Positions 25,758-34,111 of a DNA stretch of 64,000 nt are shown here, piece after piece. The notes beneath the pieces were generated by a model that saw only the letters and a list, made by a program, of their open reading frames with translations, ran no database searches and was not told the origin of the DNA. The first letter of the stretch is position 1. Each line of letters begins with the position of its first letter. This DNA is from Edaphobacter lichenicola (GTDB lineage Bacteria; Acidobacteriota; Terriglobia; Terriglobales; Acidobacteriaceae): NCBI RefSeq assembly GCF_014201315.1, contig NZ_JACHDY010000006.1:62001-126000 (forward strand), given 5' to 3'. Both the position numbers and the translations under genes were made by a program.

Positions 25758-26804
25758 CTACCCCGCCGCTGCCGGAGCTTCCATCGCCGCTACCACCGCA
25801 TCCGCAAACGCCTTGGTTCCACTGGTGCCGCCAACATCCTTCGTCAGCGTCTTGCCCTCGCGATAGACCTGCTCCAACCCAGCCTGCACGCGCTCTGCCG
25901 TCGCCGGCTCATCGATATGATGCAGCATCAAAACCGCGCTCTGAAGCAACGCAGTCGGGTTCGCCAAATCTTTCCCCGCGATATCAGGAGCCGACCCATG
26001 CACTGCTTCGAAGATCGCGCACTCCGTCCCCAGGTTCGCCCCCGGAACCAATCCCAGCCCACCCACAAACGCGCTGCAAAGGTCGCTCAGAATGTCCCCG
26101 TACAGATTCTCAGTCAGCAAAATATCGTACTGATAAGGATTCATCACCAGCTGCATACAAGTGTTATCCACGATGTGCTCGTGATACGCGATCTCCGGAA
26201 ACTCCTTCGCTACCGTCTGACAGCACCGAAGAAACAGGCCATCCGACAGCTTCATGATGTTCGCTTTATGGATCGCATGAATCTTCTTCCGCCCATGCTT
26301 CCGCGCATAATCAAACGCAAACTTCGCAATCCGCGTCGAACCCTTCTCCGTAATGATCTTCAGCGCCTGCACCACCCCCGGCACCACCTCATGCTCCAGC
26401 CCCGCGTACAGATCCTCCATGTTCTCGCGCACAATCACAAGATCCAGCCCCGGATACTTCGTCTTCAAACCCGGCAGATTCTTCACCGGACGAAAGTTTG
26501 CAAACAGCTCAAACTTCTTCCGCAACGTAACGTTGATCGAAGCGAACCCTCCGCCAACCGGCGTAGTCACCGGCCCCTTCAGCGCCACACGATTCTTCTC
26601 GATCGAGTCATACAGCACCTTCGGAATGTACTCACCCGTCTTCTCGAACGCATTCGCCCCCGCGTCATACGGATGCCAGTCAAACGCCACGCCCGTCGCC
26701 GCACCCGCGGCCTCAAGAATCTTCACCACCGCGCCAGAGACCTCCGGGCCAATTCCATCGCCCGGAATCAAAGTAATCCTGTGCGTCTTCTTCGTTGCCG
26801 TCAT
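25758..26804 (-). CDS. NAD-type isocitrate dehydrogenase (isocitrate/isopropylmalate dehydrogenase family)
   Basis: The 348-residue beta-decarboxylating dehydrogenase has the N-terminal GDGIGPE, the substrate loop VRENMEDLYAGLEHE and the metal/NAD region NLYGDILSD and HGSAPDIAG. REN..DLYAG is typical of the NAD-linked isocitrate or homoisocitrate group, not of LeuB. The Asp-Ile after HGSAP, where NADP enzymes have Lys-Tyr, points to NAD. Isocitrate to 2-oxoglutarate in the citric acid cycle is the most likely reaction. It starts 3 bp after the nrdR stop, so nrdR and this gene share a transcript. Annotation as a homologue of leuB would be the main alternative. Confidence 0.88.
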   Translation of the reverse strand: MTATKKTHRITLIPGDGIGPEVSGAVVKILEAAGAATGVAFDWHPYDAGANAFEKTGEYIPKVLYDSIEKNRVALKGPVTTPVGGGFASINVTLRKKFELFANFRPVKNLPGLKTKYPGLDLVIVRENMEDLYAGLEHEVVPGVVQALKIITEKGSTRIAKFAFDYARKHGRKKIHAIHKANIMKLSDGLFLRCCQTVAKEFPEIAYHEHIVDNTCMQLVMNPYQYDILLTENLYGDILSDLCSAFVGGLGLVPGANLGTECAIFEAVHGSAPDIAGKDLANPTALLQSAVLMLHHIDEPATAERVQAGLEQVYREGKTLTKDVGGTSGTKAFADAVVAAMEAPAAAG

Positions 26805-26807
26805 CCA

Positions 26808-27281
26808 CTACCGCCTTTTCTTTGGATCTTTTCCGTTCAACAAATCTTCCAGCTCTTCCTTGAACTCACGAACATCTTTGAAGTCCCGATACACACTCGC
26901 GAACCGAATGTACGCAACCGTATCGATCTCTTTCAGCCGCGACATGATCAGTTCGCCAACCTCATTCGTCGTTCTCTCGCGCTCCGGCGAATCGACCACA
27001 TAGGCCTCGGTCTCATCCACAATCCGTTCCAGATTCACCGCGGCCACAGGACGTTTTTCGCACGCATGCAGCAGCCCACTCAGCACCTTCTGCCGGTCGA
27101 ACTTCTCTCGCCGCCCGTCTTTTTTCACCACCATGTAGGGGATCTCGTCGATCCGCTCATACGTCGTAAATCGCTTGTTACAGCCTTCGCACTCCCGTCG
27201 CCGGCGTATCGAGTCTGCGTCTTTACTCTCGCGCGAATCGACAACTCGGTCCTGGGCAAAACCACAGTAGGGGCACTTCAT
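26808..27281 (-). CDS. nrdR: Transcriptional repressor NrdR
   Basis: The 157-residue protein has a zinc ribbon (C3, C6, C31, C34) followed by an ATP-cone domain beginning near VVKKDGRREKFDRQKVLSGL. NrdR senses ATP/dATP and represses ribonucleotide reductase genes by binding paired NrdR boxes. The length and motifs are standard. It is transcribed with the isocitrate dehydrogenase gene (3-bp gap). No nrd genes or clear NrdR boxes lie in this window. The family-A repeat pair sits 28 bp upstream of its start. Confidence 0.97.
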   Translation of the reverse strand: MKCPYCGFAQDRVVDSRESKDADSIRRRRECEGCNKRFTTYERIDEIPYMVVKKDGRREKFDRQKVLSGLLHACEKRPVAAVNLERIVDETEAYVVDSPERERTTNEVGELIMSRLKEIDTVAYIRFASVYRDFKDVREFKEELEDLLNGKDPKKRR

Positions 27282-27308
27282 CGGAATAAGTCGATTCTAC
27301 CAGCGCGT

Positions 27309-27403
27309 GTCCTGCCGGATGGGCCACTGCGCGTGGGGCGGTCACTTCGTGACACGTATACCGGTCTTGATGGACGAGCGGCATAGATCCTCCCGTTGGT
27401 CGG
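27309..27403 (-). repeat. Dispersed repeat family A, copy 3 (inverted)
   Basis: The reverse-orientation copy begins GTCCTGCCGGA, carries GTCACTTCGTGAC and ends TCCCGTTGGTCGG. It faces copy 4 head to head across 14 bp, in the gap between nrdR and the flippase-like gene. Confidence 0.85.
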
Positions 27404-27417
27404 AACGATCATCTCTC

Positions 27418-27499
27418 CCGACCAACGGGTGGGCCCACCGAAGGGGTATACAAGTCACGAAGTGACCGCCGCCCGCGTAGGGCGCCCGTCCGGCAGGAC
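27418..27499 (+). repeat. Dispersed repeat family A, copy 4
   Basis: A shorter, 82-bp copy in the forward orientation, with the same ends and the GTATACAAGTCACGAAGTGA core. Together with copy 3 it forms a large inverted pair that could fold into one long hairpin. It ends 10 bp before the stop of the gene at 27510. Confidence 0.85.
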
Positions 27500-27509
27500 A
27501 TCATCATCT

Positions 27510-28553
27510 TTACCCCAAATCCACCGCCGCCCCAGCCGCCTCGCTCTCCTCCGCAACCTTCTTCAAACTCACATGCTCCATCCGCGAGTAGATCAACCCA
27601 GTAGGAATGATGCAAAGGAAAGTCACCACCAGCAACAAAGCCCCACAAGCCGTAGCAGCCTCAATCGGCGCACCATAAAACGTATGCATCGCCGCAGCCG
27701 TAATCGCAATCTGTGTAAACCACCCAATAATCGGAAGCTGCAGCAACGACCCGCCAATACTAGCCGCCATCAGCAGCATCGTGCGAGAGAACGTCACCCC
27801 AGCCAGCTCAGGCGTATTCACAAACGCATGCGCCGTCTCCAGGTAAGCAAACCCGATCATCACCCACATCGTCAGCGACAGAACCGTCACCACCCCAAAG
27901 TCCCGAGCAGAAGACAACGCATTCAACCCATCGCGAAACCCAATGATCTTCGTCGCAATGCTCTCTCCAGCGCTCTTCGAAACCAACCCCACCGTGCCCC
28001 GCGCAAACGAAGCCACCGTTCCACCTGCCACCCGCACGACACCAGCAAAGATAGCAATCGCCAGCGTAGCCCCCATACTCAACACGCCCGCCTTCACAAA
28101 AACCTCATGGTGAGGCAGACCTTTCGGAGTAAACGCCAACGCTCCTGAAAAAATCAGCGCAGCCGCCCCAAGATCGAACATCCGTTCAATCGTGTACACC
28201 GCCACCTGCGAGCTCAAGGGCAACCCAGTCCGTCGCGCCACCAGGAAAGGCCGCGTCAAATCCGCCAGCCGTCCAAACAACGCCACCGCGGTAAACCCGA
28301 TGAACTGCGAACCCAGCAGGGAAGTCACCGGAACCTTCTTCGTCGGCGACAGAAACACCGACCAACGAACCGCCCGCAGATAATACGTAACGTAAATCAG
28401 CACAATACCAGCAACGATATGGCCCACGCTCACATACCGAAGCTGTTGCCAGAAGTTGGCCCAATCAAACTGCACCTTCGTCCGAAACAACCAGACCAGC
28501 AACACCAGCGCAACTGCGCCGACTCCCCACACCACTCCATTACGCTTGGTCAT
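27510..28553 (-). CDS. UPF0104 / lysylphosphatidylglycerol synthase transmembrane-region protein
   Basis: The 347-residue inner-membrane protein has about eight hydrophobic segments and matches the transmembrane domain family of MprF-like proteins (YVTYYLRAVRWSVFL, then FGRLADLTRPFLVARRTG and YTIERMFDLG). Relatives flip or move lipid substrates, but stand-alone members without the synthase domain have no agreed substrate. It is the last gene of a probable run HAD phosphatase - lytic transglycosylase - UPF0104 (gaps of 51 and 33 bp), all on the minus strand. That setting fits an envelope role. Confidence 0.85.
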   Translation of the reverse strand: MTKRNGVVWGVGAVALVLLVWLFRTKVQFDWANFWQQLRYVSVGHIVAGIVLIYVTYYLRAVRWSVFLSPTKKVPVTSLLGSQFIGFTAVALFGRLADLTRPFLVARRTGLPLSSQVAVYTIERMFDLGAAALIFSGALAFTPKGLPHHEVFVKAGVLSMGATLAIAIFAGVVRVAGGTVASFARGTVGLVSKSAGESIATKIIGFRDGLNALSSARDFGVVTVLSLTMWVMIGFAYLETAHAFVNTPELAGVTFSRTMLLMAASIGGSLLQLPIIGWFTQIAITAAAMHTFYGAPIEAATACGALLLVVTFLCIIPTGLIYSRMEHVSLKKVAEESEAAGAAVDLG

Positions 28554-28586
28554 CCATCTCTCTCTTGGTCTGTAGATCGTGCTGCC

Positions 28587-29312
28587 TTACCGTGCCTGCG
28601 CGACCGTCGCCATCTGCTTCCGCCTATTGAACTCGCGTATCACCCTCGCCACATACGCCCGCGTCTCGCGAAACGGAGGCACCCCATGATACCTATCCAC
28701 CGCGCCCGGTCCAGCGTTATACGCCGCCAGCGCCAACGCCACATTGTCGTGGTATCGCGTCAGCATCAAATCCAGATACGCCGTCCCGCCCGAGATATTC
28801 TGCTCTGGACGAAACGAATCCTCAACCCCCATCGCACTCGCAGTGCCCGGCATCAGCTGCATCAATCCCTGCGCGCCGGTCCGCGAAACGGCCCGCACCT
28901 GCCCACCACTCTCCGCCCGCACCACACTCGCCAGCAGATCCTCATCGATGTTGTGCGCCGCCCCCGCATGCGCCAACATCTCATGCATCTCTTCCCTCGT
29001 CGGCGCAGTCATCAGCGTCACTGCCGTCGGCGCCTTCACCTCAGTCGCCTTCACCTCAACCACCGGGTCCGGCACATCGGCTACGGTCTCAACCCGAACC
29101 ACCGACTCCGCCGCAACCTCCATATAGTTCTCATCGGAATCGGGCTTACCCTTCTCAACAAAGTAGAGACGAACCTTATCCCCAACCGCCTCCCGCCGAA
29201 CGCAATCCACTCCAAACCCGTTCTTCAGCGTCACATGCTCGGCCGCACGCGCCAGCGGGCACACCGCCGCCACCGCCAGGCCAAACGCAAACGCTTTAAG
29301 ACAGAGTGCCAC
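28587..29312 (-). CDS. Periplasmic lytic transglycosylase (SLT/Slt70-like domain)
   Basis: The 241-residue protein has a signal peptide (LKAFAFGLAVAAVCPLARA, cleavage near residue 23), a linker of about 80 residues and a C-terminal goose-lysozyme-like SLT domain. Catalytic E134 lies in VRAESGG, followed by GLMQLMPGTA at about 149-158 and AYNAGPGAV at about 197-205. It cuts peptidoglycan to 1,6-anhydro-MurNAc products in the periplasm. The only in-frame start is a GTG at 29312, since a TAG lies four codons upstream. It sits between the HAD phosphatase and UPF0104 genes. Confidence 0.92.
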   Translation of the reverse strand: MALCLKAFAFGLAVAAVCPLARAAEHVTLKNGFGVDCVRREAVGDKVRLYFVEKGKPDSDENYMEVAAESVVRVETVADVPDPVVEVKATEVKAPTAVTLMTAPTREEMHEMLAHAGAAHNIDEDLLASVVRAESGGQVRAVSRTGAQGLMQLMPGTASAMGVEDSFRPEQNISGGTAYLDLMLTRYHDNVALALAAYNAGPGAVDRYHGVPPFRETRAYVARVIREFNRRKQMATVAQAR

Positions 29313-29363
29313 CTCTAAAGCCTACCACCCCCAGCCCGCCGTCCGCTCAGTCAAAAACTCCCA

Positions 29364-30347
29364 CTATCGTGTCACCGGCAAACCGTTCAACACCGCTTCA
29401 ATCACCTCCGCCACCCCATCCTCATCATGCCGCCGCCCCATCACCCACCCTCTCTCCGCAGCCGTCGCCTTCAAATCCGCCGGAGCGTTCCCCATCAGCA
29501 CGGCCTGCCCCGCAACCTCCAGCATCGAAACGTCATTCCAGTTATCCCCAATCGCCAGAATCTCCTCCGCCTTCACCCCATGCGTCTCCGCCAGCCGCAG
29601 CAGCGCCGACCCCTTGCTGCACCCCGCCGGCAAAATGTCCACAATACTCAAATCCCGCTCCGGATACTCCGTCCGGTGCAGCGCCGCCTCCGCAACGGAA
29701 GCCCTCTCCTGAGGCGTAATCCCGCCCCGCGTCAACCCAATATTCTCCAGCCGCCGCACCTCATCCCTCCGCAGCGGTGTCACCCCCACAGCCGACACCC
29801 CCGGATGCTCCAGCAGCCTCGCCTCCGCCCTCCGCATCCGCTCCACCGTCCCGCACAGCATCATCTGGATCGGCGCATCTCCCTCCAGCGCCCTCTCAAT
29901 CGGCACTACGCACTCGATATAAGGCTCATTCGCCACCACCCACCTGCCGATGCTCGCGTTCAACTCCACCAGATGTTCCACCACCAGCGCCCCGCGCACA
30001 TCCTGCCCATCCGCACCCACCTTATCGAAGGTCACCACCAGCGCATCGCGAAACTCCTCCACATGGCCACAAAGCCACCGCGCCGTCTCCACTGGCAGCA
30101 ACGTCCTCTCCAGCAGCTGCGCCCCAATCGTTCGCGTCACCGTCCCATTCGAGCTGATCAGCGCATCCTCCTCTCGCAGCCCCAGCCCGCGCAGCACCTT
30201 CATCGCATACGAGTGCCGCCGCCCCGTCGCCACCACCACCCTCACCCCAGCCGCCTCAGCCAACTTCATCGCGGCCAGATTTCGCGCACTCACCCGCCCA
30301 TCCGGCCCCACCAGCGTCCCATCCATATCCACCGCGATTAAACGCAT
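29364..30347 (-). CDS. Cof-type HAD-superfamily phosphatase
   Basis: The 327-residue protein starts MRLIAVDMDGTL, with nucleophile D7 and acid/base D9. VVVATGR carries motif II Thr, and AIGDNWNDVSML carries the C-terminal Mg2+-binding aspartates of motif IV. A large C2-type cap (about residues 85-230) lies between, as in Cof/YbiV sugar-phosphate phosphatases. The substrate is unknown; flavin or sugar phosphates are usual. GAGG seven bases before the ATG at 30347 supports this start, although the frame stays open upstream to 30422. It is divergent from the small membrane protein at 30495. Confidence 0.9.
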   Translation of the reverse strand: MRLIAVDMDGTLVGPDGRVSARNLAAMKLAEAAGVRVVVATGRRHSYAMKVLRGLGLREEDALISSNGTVTRTIGAQLLERTLLPVETARWLCGHVEEFRDALVVTFDKVGADGQDVRGALVVEHLVELNASIGRWVVANEPYIECVVPIERALEGDAPIQMMLCGTVERMRRAEARLLEHPGVSAVGVTPLRRDEVRRLENIGLTRGGITPQERASVAEAALHRTEYPERDLSIVDILPAGCSKGSALLRLAETHGVKAEEILAIGDNWNDVSMLEVAGQAVLMGNAPADLKATAAERGWVMGRRHDEDGVAEVIEAVLNGLPVTR

Positions 30348-30432
30348 TCCAAACCTCGATTTCCCTGCATATTCTCTCATTCGCCATGTATAAAAATCCA
30401 TAAACCGTTCATTATCTTTCATTTACCTGAAA

Positions 30433-30451
30433 TTCACGTGACTTTCACGTG
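30433..30451. promoter_or_regulatory. Two direct TTCACGTG sites one helical turn apart
   Basis: TTCACGTG occurs at 30433-30440 and again at 30444-30451, so the two sites are 11 bp apart. Each includes the palindrome CACGTG. They lie between the divergent HAD and membrane-protein genes, 44 bp before the ATG at 30495. The in-phase spacing suggests cooperative binding by a regulator. Confidence 0.4.
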
Positions 30452-30494
30452 CTACCCGGGAGACACTGGAAGCAGGCACCACAAAGGCTTGTTT

Positions 30495-30845
30495 ATGTTT
30501 CACAAAAATGTACTAACCTCCCTCGGGAGCATCTCACCGCAGCAAATCCCAGCTTCTCCCCAGCCCATCAACCGAATCGCGCTGGTTCCACCCGGAGGCG
30601 AAGCTCCGCCCCACAAGAGACCCTCCCCGCTCCTCGACCTGATCGCCATCGCCGCACCGCGCTGTTCTTCGTTCTTCGCAGAGGCGGCGGTGCTCGTCCT
30701 GGTCCTGGCCCTGCTCGACAGGTTCATGCTCAAGGGCCGCATGGAGCTCAACTGGGTCATCAGCGCCTTCGCCATCAGCATCGCGCTTCTGGTCGCCAGC
30801 ATCGTCACGGAGTTCACCTCCCGCCGCTGGCTCCAGCGCCATTGA
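30495..30845 (+). CDS. Small membrane protein of unknown function
   Basis: The 116-residue product has a Pro-rich N-terminal half and two hydrophobic helices (about residues 57-73 and 85-102), ending TEFTSRRWLQRH. I do not recognise the family. The ATG at 30495 has AAAGG eight bases upstream; a GTG at 30438 would add 19 residues. The coding evidence is the hydrophobic pattern and codon composition only. Confidence 0.5.
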   Translation: MFHKNVLTSLGSISPQQIPASPQPINRIALVPPGGEAPPHKRPSPLLDLIAIAAPRCSSFFAEAAVLVLVLALLDRFMLKGRMELNWVISAFAISIALLVASIVTEFTSRRWLQRH

Positions 30846-31015
30846 CGCTGCAACAGACTCCCTGACATAGACCTGACAAGACCGCCCACTCACAAGAGCT
30901 TCAACGCGAGCCAGGCGGTCTGGCCAGTCTCATCTCCTCAAAACCAAACGACCCTCAGCAGCTTTCCCTGTTAAGCACGAGTCTTTTCGTCGTCACATCC
31001 GTTAGCATCTAATAT

Positions 31016-32290
31016 ATGGCCGCTATTGCTTTCCTCGAATGTTCCCGTTGTCACCACCACGTCTCCGCTGAAACGCCTCAAACCCTCTGCCCCCTCTGTG
31101 CCGGCTCTCTCTACGTCCGCTACGACATGGACAAGCTCCGCCACACCGCCAAACGAGAAGACATCGCCGCCCGCGCCTCCGCCAGCTCAGCCAGCCTCGG
31201 CATGTGGCGCTACTCCAGCGTCCTGCCCGACGCAACCCCCGTCACCCTCGGCGAGGGCTGGACCCCCATGCTCAACAGCAAGCGCTACCCCGGCCTCTAC
31301 ATCAAGGAAGAGGGCGCGAACCCCACCGGCACCTTCAAAGCCCGCGGCCTCTCGCTCGCCGTCACCATGGCCAAGCACTACGGCCTCCAGCACCTCGCCG
31401 TCCCCTCCGCAGGCAACGCCGCCGGAGCCCTCGCCGCCTACGCCGCCGCCGCCGGCATCGCCGCCCACCTCTTCATGCCGCAGGACGTCCCCTTGGCCAA
31501 CTACCTCGAAGGCATCGTCTACGGAGCCGACGTCACCATGGTCGACGGCCTCATCTCCGACTGCGCCCGTATGGTCGCCGAAAACATCAAGGCCCAACGC
31601 GACGCCAACACCCCCGCCCACCAGGTTTGGTTCGACATCTCCACCCTCAAGGAGCCCTTCCGCGTCGAGGGCAAAAAGACCATGGGCTACGAGTTGGTCG
31701 AGCAGCTGGGCTGGCAGTATCCCGACGCCGTCTTCTATCCCACCGGTGGCGGCGTAGGCCTCATCGGCATGTGGAAGGCCTTCGACGAGATGGAGCAGCT
31801 AGGCTGGATCGAAAAGGGAAGCAAGCGTCCGAAGATGTACGCCCTCCAGGCCTCCGGCTGCGCCCCCGTAGCCAAAGCCTTCGAAGAGAACAAGCCCGCC
31901 AGCGAGTTCTTTCAGAACGCCGCCACCTTCGCCGCCGGCCTCCGCGTCCCCAAGCCCTACGGCGACGCCATCATCCTCGACATCGTCCGCCAGTCCGGAG
32001 GCAAAGCCCTCGCCTTCACCGACGAGCAGATCCTGACGAGCATTCTCGACTGGGCCAAACACGAAGGAATCTTTCTCTCCCCCGAAGGCGCCGCCGCCAC
32101 CGCAGCCTACGACGCGCTCCTCGCCACCGGCGAACTTAAGCCCACCGACAAGGTCGTCCTCTTCAACACCGGCGCCGGCCTCAAGTACACCGACATGACC
32201 GCCGAAGCCATGCACCTGAAGCGACCAAACGAAAAGAAAGCCACTCTCCCCAAAAGCATGCCAGTAGGGGGCATCATCACCCCACAATAA
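31016..32290 (+). CDS. thrC: Threonine synthase
   Basis: This 424-residue PLP enzyme converts O-phosphohomoserine to threonine. It starts with a small zinc ribbon (C9, C12, C25, C28), then GEGWTPM, the PLP lysine K108 in PTGTFKARG, the AGNAAGALAAYAAAAG region and a phosphate-binding TGGGVGL. The layout matches the class with an N-terminal CxxC ribbon, as in many archaea and acidobacteria. No good Shine-Dalgarno sequence precedes the ATG, so initiation may be leaderless or weak. It uses the semialdehyde made by the Asd encoded 7 kb away. Confidence 0.94.
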   Translation: MAAIAFLECSRCHHHVSAETPQTLCPLCAGSLYVRYDMDKLRHTAKREDIAARASASSASLGMWRYSSVLPDATPVTLGEGWTPMLNSKRYPGLYIKEEGANPTGTFKARGLSLAVTMAKHYGLQHLAVPSAGNAAGALAAYAAAAGIAAHLFMPQDVPLANYLEGIVYGADVTMVDGLISDCARMVAENIKAQRDANTPAHQVWFDISTLKEPFRVEGKKTMGYELVEQLGWQYPDAVFYPTGGGVGLIGMWKAFDEMEQLGWIEKGSKRPKMYALQASGCAPVAKAFEENKPASEFFQNAATFAAGLRVPKPYGDAIILDIVRQSGGKALAFTDEQILTSILDWAKHEGIFLSPEGAAATAAYDALLATGELKPTDKVVLFNTGAGLKYTDMTAEAMHLKRPNEKKATLPKSMPVGGIITPQ

Positions 32291-32298
32291 GCCCCCTG

Positions 32299-32395
32299 CC
32301 GAGCAACGCGAGGCCCTAAGCATCTAACCCACCAAGACAAGGTATACAAGTCACGAAGTGACCGCCGCCCGCGCAGGGCGCCCGTCCGGCAGGAC
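32299..32395 (+). repeat. Dispersed repeat family A, copy 5
   Basis: A 97-bp copy begins 8 bp after the thrC stop. The left end is diverged (CCGAGCAACGCGAGG), but the core GTATACAAGTCACGAAGTGA and right end CCCGTCCGGCAGGAC are intact. It fills the convergent gap between thrC and the STAS gene. Confidence 0.85.
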
Positions 32396-32422
32396 GCGCC
32401 TTTCAGTAGCTTGATGCGAAGC

Positions 32423-32767
32423 CTACAAACTAGCCTCAGCCGCATCCACCGTAGGAAAGCTCTTCAAGATCTTATCGACCTTGGTCATCTCCATCAGAGA
32501 CGTAATCCGCTCATTCAGCCCCGCCAGCAGCAGCTTTCGTCCATGGCCCTCCGCCGACACGTAGTAGTTCATCAGCAGCCCCAGCCCAGCCGAATCCATA
32601 TACGGCGACTCGCTCAGGTCCACGATCATCACCTGCGGCGTCTTCGCGCGAAACTCGTTCTGAAACCCGAAGATCGTAGATAAAGTCAGCGGCCCAACGA
32701 GCTTTAGGATCGTCGTTCCCTCGCTCTTTCCATCCGTAAAACTATGAGTCAAAGGTTGCTCGAGCAT
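32423..32767 (-). CDS. STAS-domain anti-sigma factor antagonist
   Basis: The 114-residue protein is a single STAS domain, as in SpoIIAA/RsbV. It contains the phosphorylatable serine S59 in YMDSAGLGLL. Such proteins bind a serine kinase/anti-sigma factor and are switched by phosphorylation. No kinase, phosphatase or sigma factor gene is adjacent, so the partner is elsewhere. The ATG at 32767 gives a normal STAS length, while the frame continues 19 codons further upstream. It is downstream of the quinone oxidoreductase on the same strand, with 56 bp between. Confidence 0.88.
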   Translation of the reverse strand: MLEQPLTHSFTDGKSEGTTILKLVGPLTLSTIFGFQNEFRAKTPQVMIVDLSESPYMDSAGLGLLMNYYVSAEGHGRKLLLAGLNERITSLMEMTKVDKILKSFPTVDAAEASL

Positions 32768-32823
32768 GTTTGAAAGTGTAGCAAGCCCGCAGGACTGAAG
32801 ATTACAAGCATGTAAATCCTGCA

Positions 32824-33801
32824 CTAAAGCTCCACCACCACCTTGCCCACAGCACCCGACTCCACCAACGCATGTGCGGCACTAATATCGCCAGCAGCAA
32901 AGCGCCGCCCATTCATCAACGGCCTCAGCCTGCCACCATCCACCAGCGCCGCCGCCTCGCGAAGAATCTCCCCATGATGCGCTCGCCCCAGCCCGGTCAG
33001 TAGAGGCATCAGTGTAAACACACCCGAGTACGTCGCACCGCGAAACGAGAGCGGAGCCAGAGAGTGCGTACTCCACCCCAGGCAACTCACCACATGGCCG
33101 GTATACCGCTTCACAGCAACAAACGAGGCGTCAATCGTCGCGCCGCCCACCGTGTCATACACCACATCGAAGCCCTCCCCACCGGCATACTGCGCAACAT
33201 ACTGCTCAGTCGAAAGCGTGCGGTAGTCGATGGGCACCGCACCAAACTCCTCCACGTAGTGTCGCTTCTCCGCCGACACCGTAGCGAAGACCTCCGCCCC
33301 GAATGCCTTCGCCAGCTGCACCGCAATGTGTCCCACCCCACCCGCACCGGCATGCACCAGCACCGTCTGGCCCTCCTGCACCTTCGCGCGATCGACCATC
33401 CCCTCCCACGCCGTAATCGTGATCAGCGGAAGCGCCGCCGCCTCGCGCATCGAGATCGACTTCGGCTTCAGCGCAACCAGCTCCGCATTGGCCACCACAA
33501 ACTCCGCCAGCGTCCCCTGCAATCCGCCCACGCCCCCCACCATGCCATACACCTCATCCCCCGGCCGCAGCGTCGTCACGCCAGCGCCTATCTCCTCCAC
33601 CACACCAGCCATATCAAGCCCCAGCACCGCAGGCAGCGGCTGCTTCGCATGAGCCGCCTTCCCAGCCCGAATCTTGGTATCCAGCGGATTCACACCACTC
33701 GCCTGCACACGAACCAGCACCTGCCCCGCCAACGGAGAAGGGCGGGGAAGCTCAACCTGCGTAAAACCCGCTTCGGGACGTTCCACAATGTAGGCGCGCA
33801 T
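32824..33801 (-). CDS. Zinc-independent alcohol dehydrogenase / quinone oxidoreductase (MDR superfamily)
   Basis: The 325-residue protein starts MRAYIVERP and has the MDR two-domain plan: GroES-like N-terminal part with SGVNPLDTKIR and VLGLDMAGVVEEIG, then a Rossmann part with HAGAGGVGHIAVQLAKAFGAEV. It lacks the Cys/His/Glu ligands of zinc alcohol dehydrogenases, so it fits the NADPH:quinone reductase subgroup. It probably reduces quinones or activated alkenes in the cytoplasm. The long frame upstream of 33801 overlaps a likely small gene on the other strand and is not used. No strong ribosome site is seen. Confidence 0.9.
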   Translation of the reverse strand: MRAYIVERPEAGFTQVELPRPSPLAGQVLVRVQASGVNPLDTKIRAGKAAHAKQPLPAVLGLDMAGVVEEIGAGVTTLRPGDEVYGMVGGVGGLQGTLAEFVVANAELVALKPKSISMREAAALPLITITAWEGMVDRAKVQEGQTVLVHAGAGGVGHIAVQLAKAFGAEVFATVSAEKRHYVEEFGAVPIDYRTLSTEQYVAQYAGGEGFDVVYDTVGGATIDASFVAVKRYTGHVVSCLGWSTHSLAPLSFRGATYSGVFTLMPLLTGLGRAHHGEILREAAALVDGGRLRPLMNGRRFAAGDISAAHALVESGAVGKVVVEL

Positions 33802-33934
33802 ACAGGTTCTGGTATTGTCCCAAATCTGCGTTGATTTATATTTTTTAAACTGGACAGCGCTGGGATGTCCCGTCCGAGCATAGGGGGTGTAGTCTCTTCG
33901 TAGTAGACCGACATGCACGTCGTAGGAGACTGAC

Positions 33935-34111
33935 ATGCACGCGACCGCCATTTTTATAGCCATTTTTGCAGGACTATTTGCAGCCATTATCCCGATTTTC
34001 CTCCCGCTGTTCATGTCGGGAGAGCGATGGAGAGCAGCGGAGGAGAGGACGCGCGCGCGCCGTCTCGCTGACGCTAGAATGAATGCAAGACTCCTGAGAT
34101 TCAACCTCTGA
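33935..34111 (+). CDS. 58-residue single-pass membrane protein
   Basis: An ATG at 33935 has TAGGAG eight bases upstream and opens a 58-codon frame ending in TGA at 34111. The product has one strong hydrophobic helix (TAIFIAIFAGLFAAIIPIF, about residues 4-22, extended to residue 27), followed by a strongly basic, Arg-rich tail (RTRARRLADAR). That is the charge pattern of an N-out or signal-anchor small membrane protein with its tail in the cytoplasm. It is divergent from the quinone oxidoreductase gene (134 bp between starts). I do not recognise a family. The ribosome site and the hydropathy are the evidence. Confidence 0.55.
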   Translation: MHATAIFIAIFAGLFAAIIPIFLPLFMSGERWRAAEERTRARRLADARMNARLLRFNL

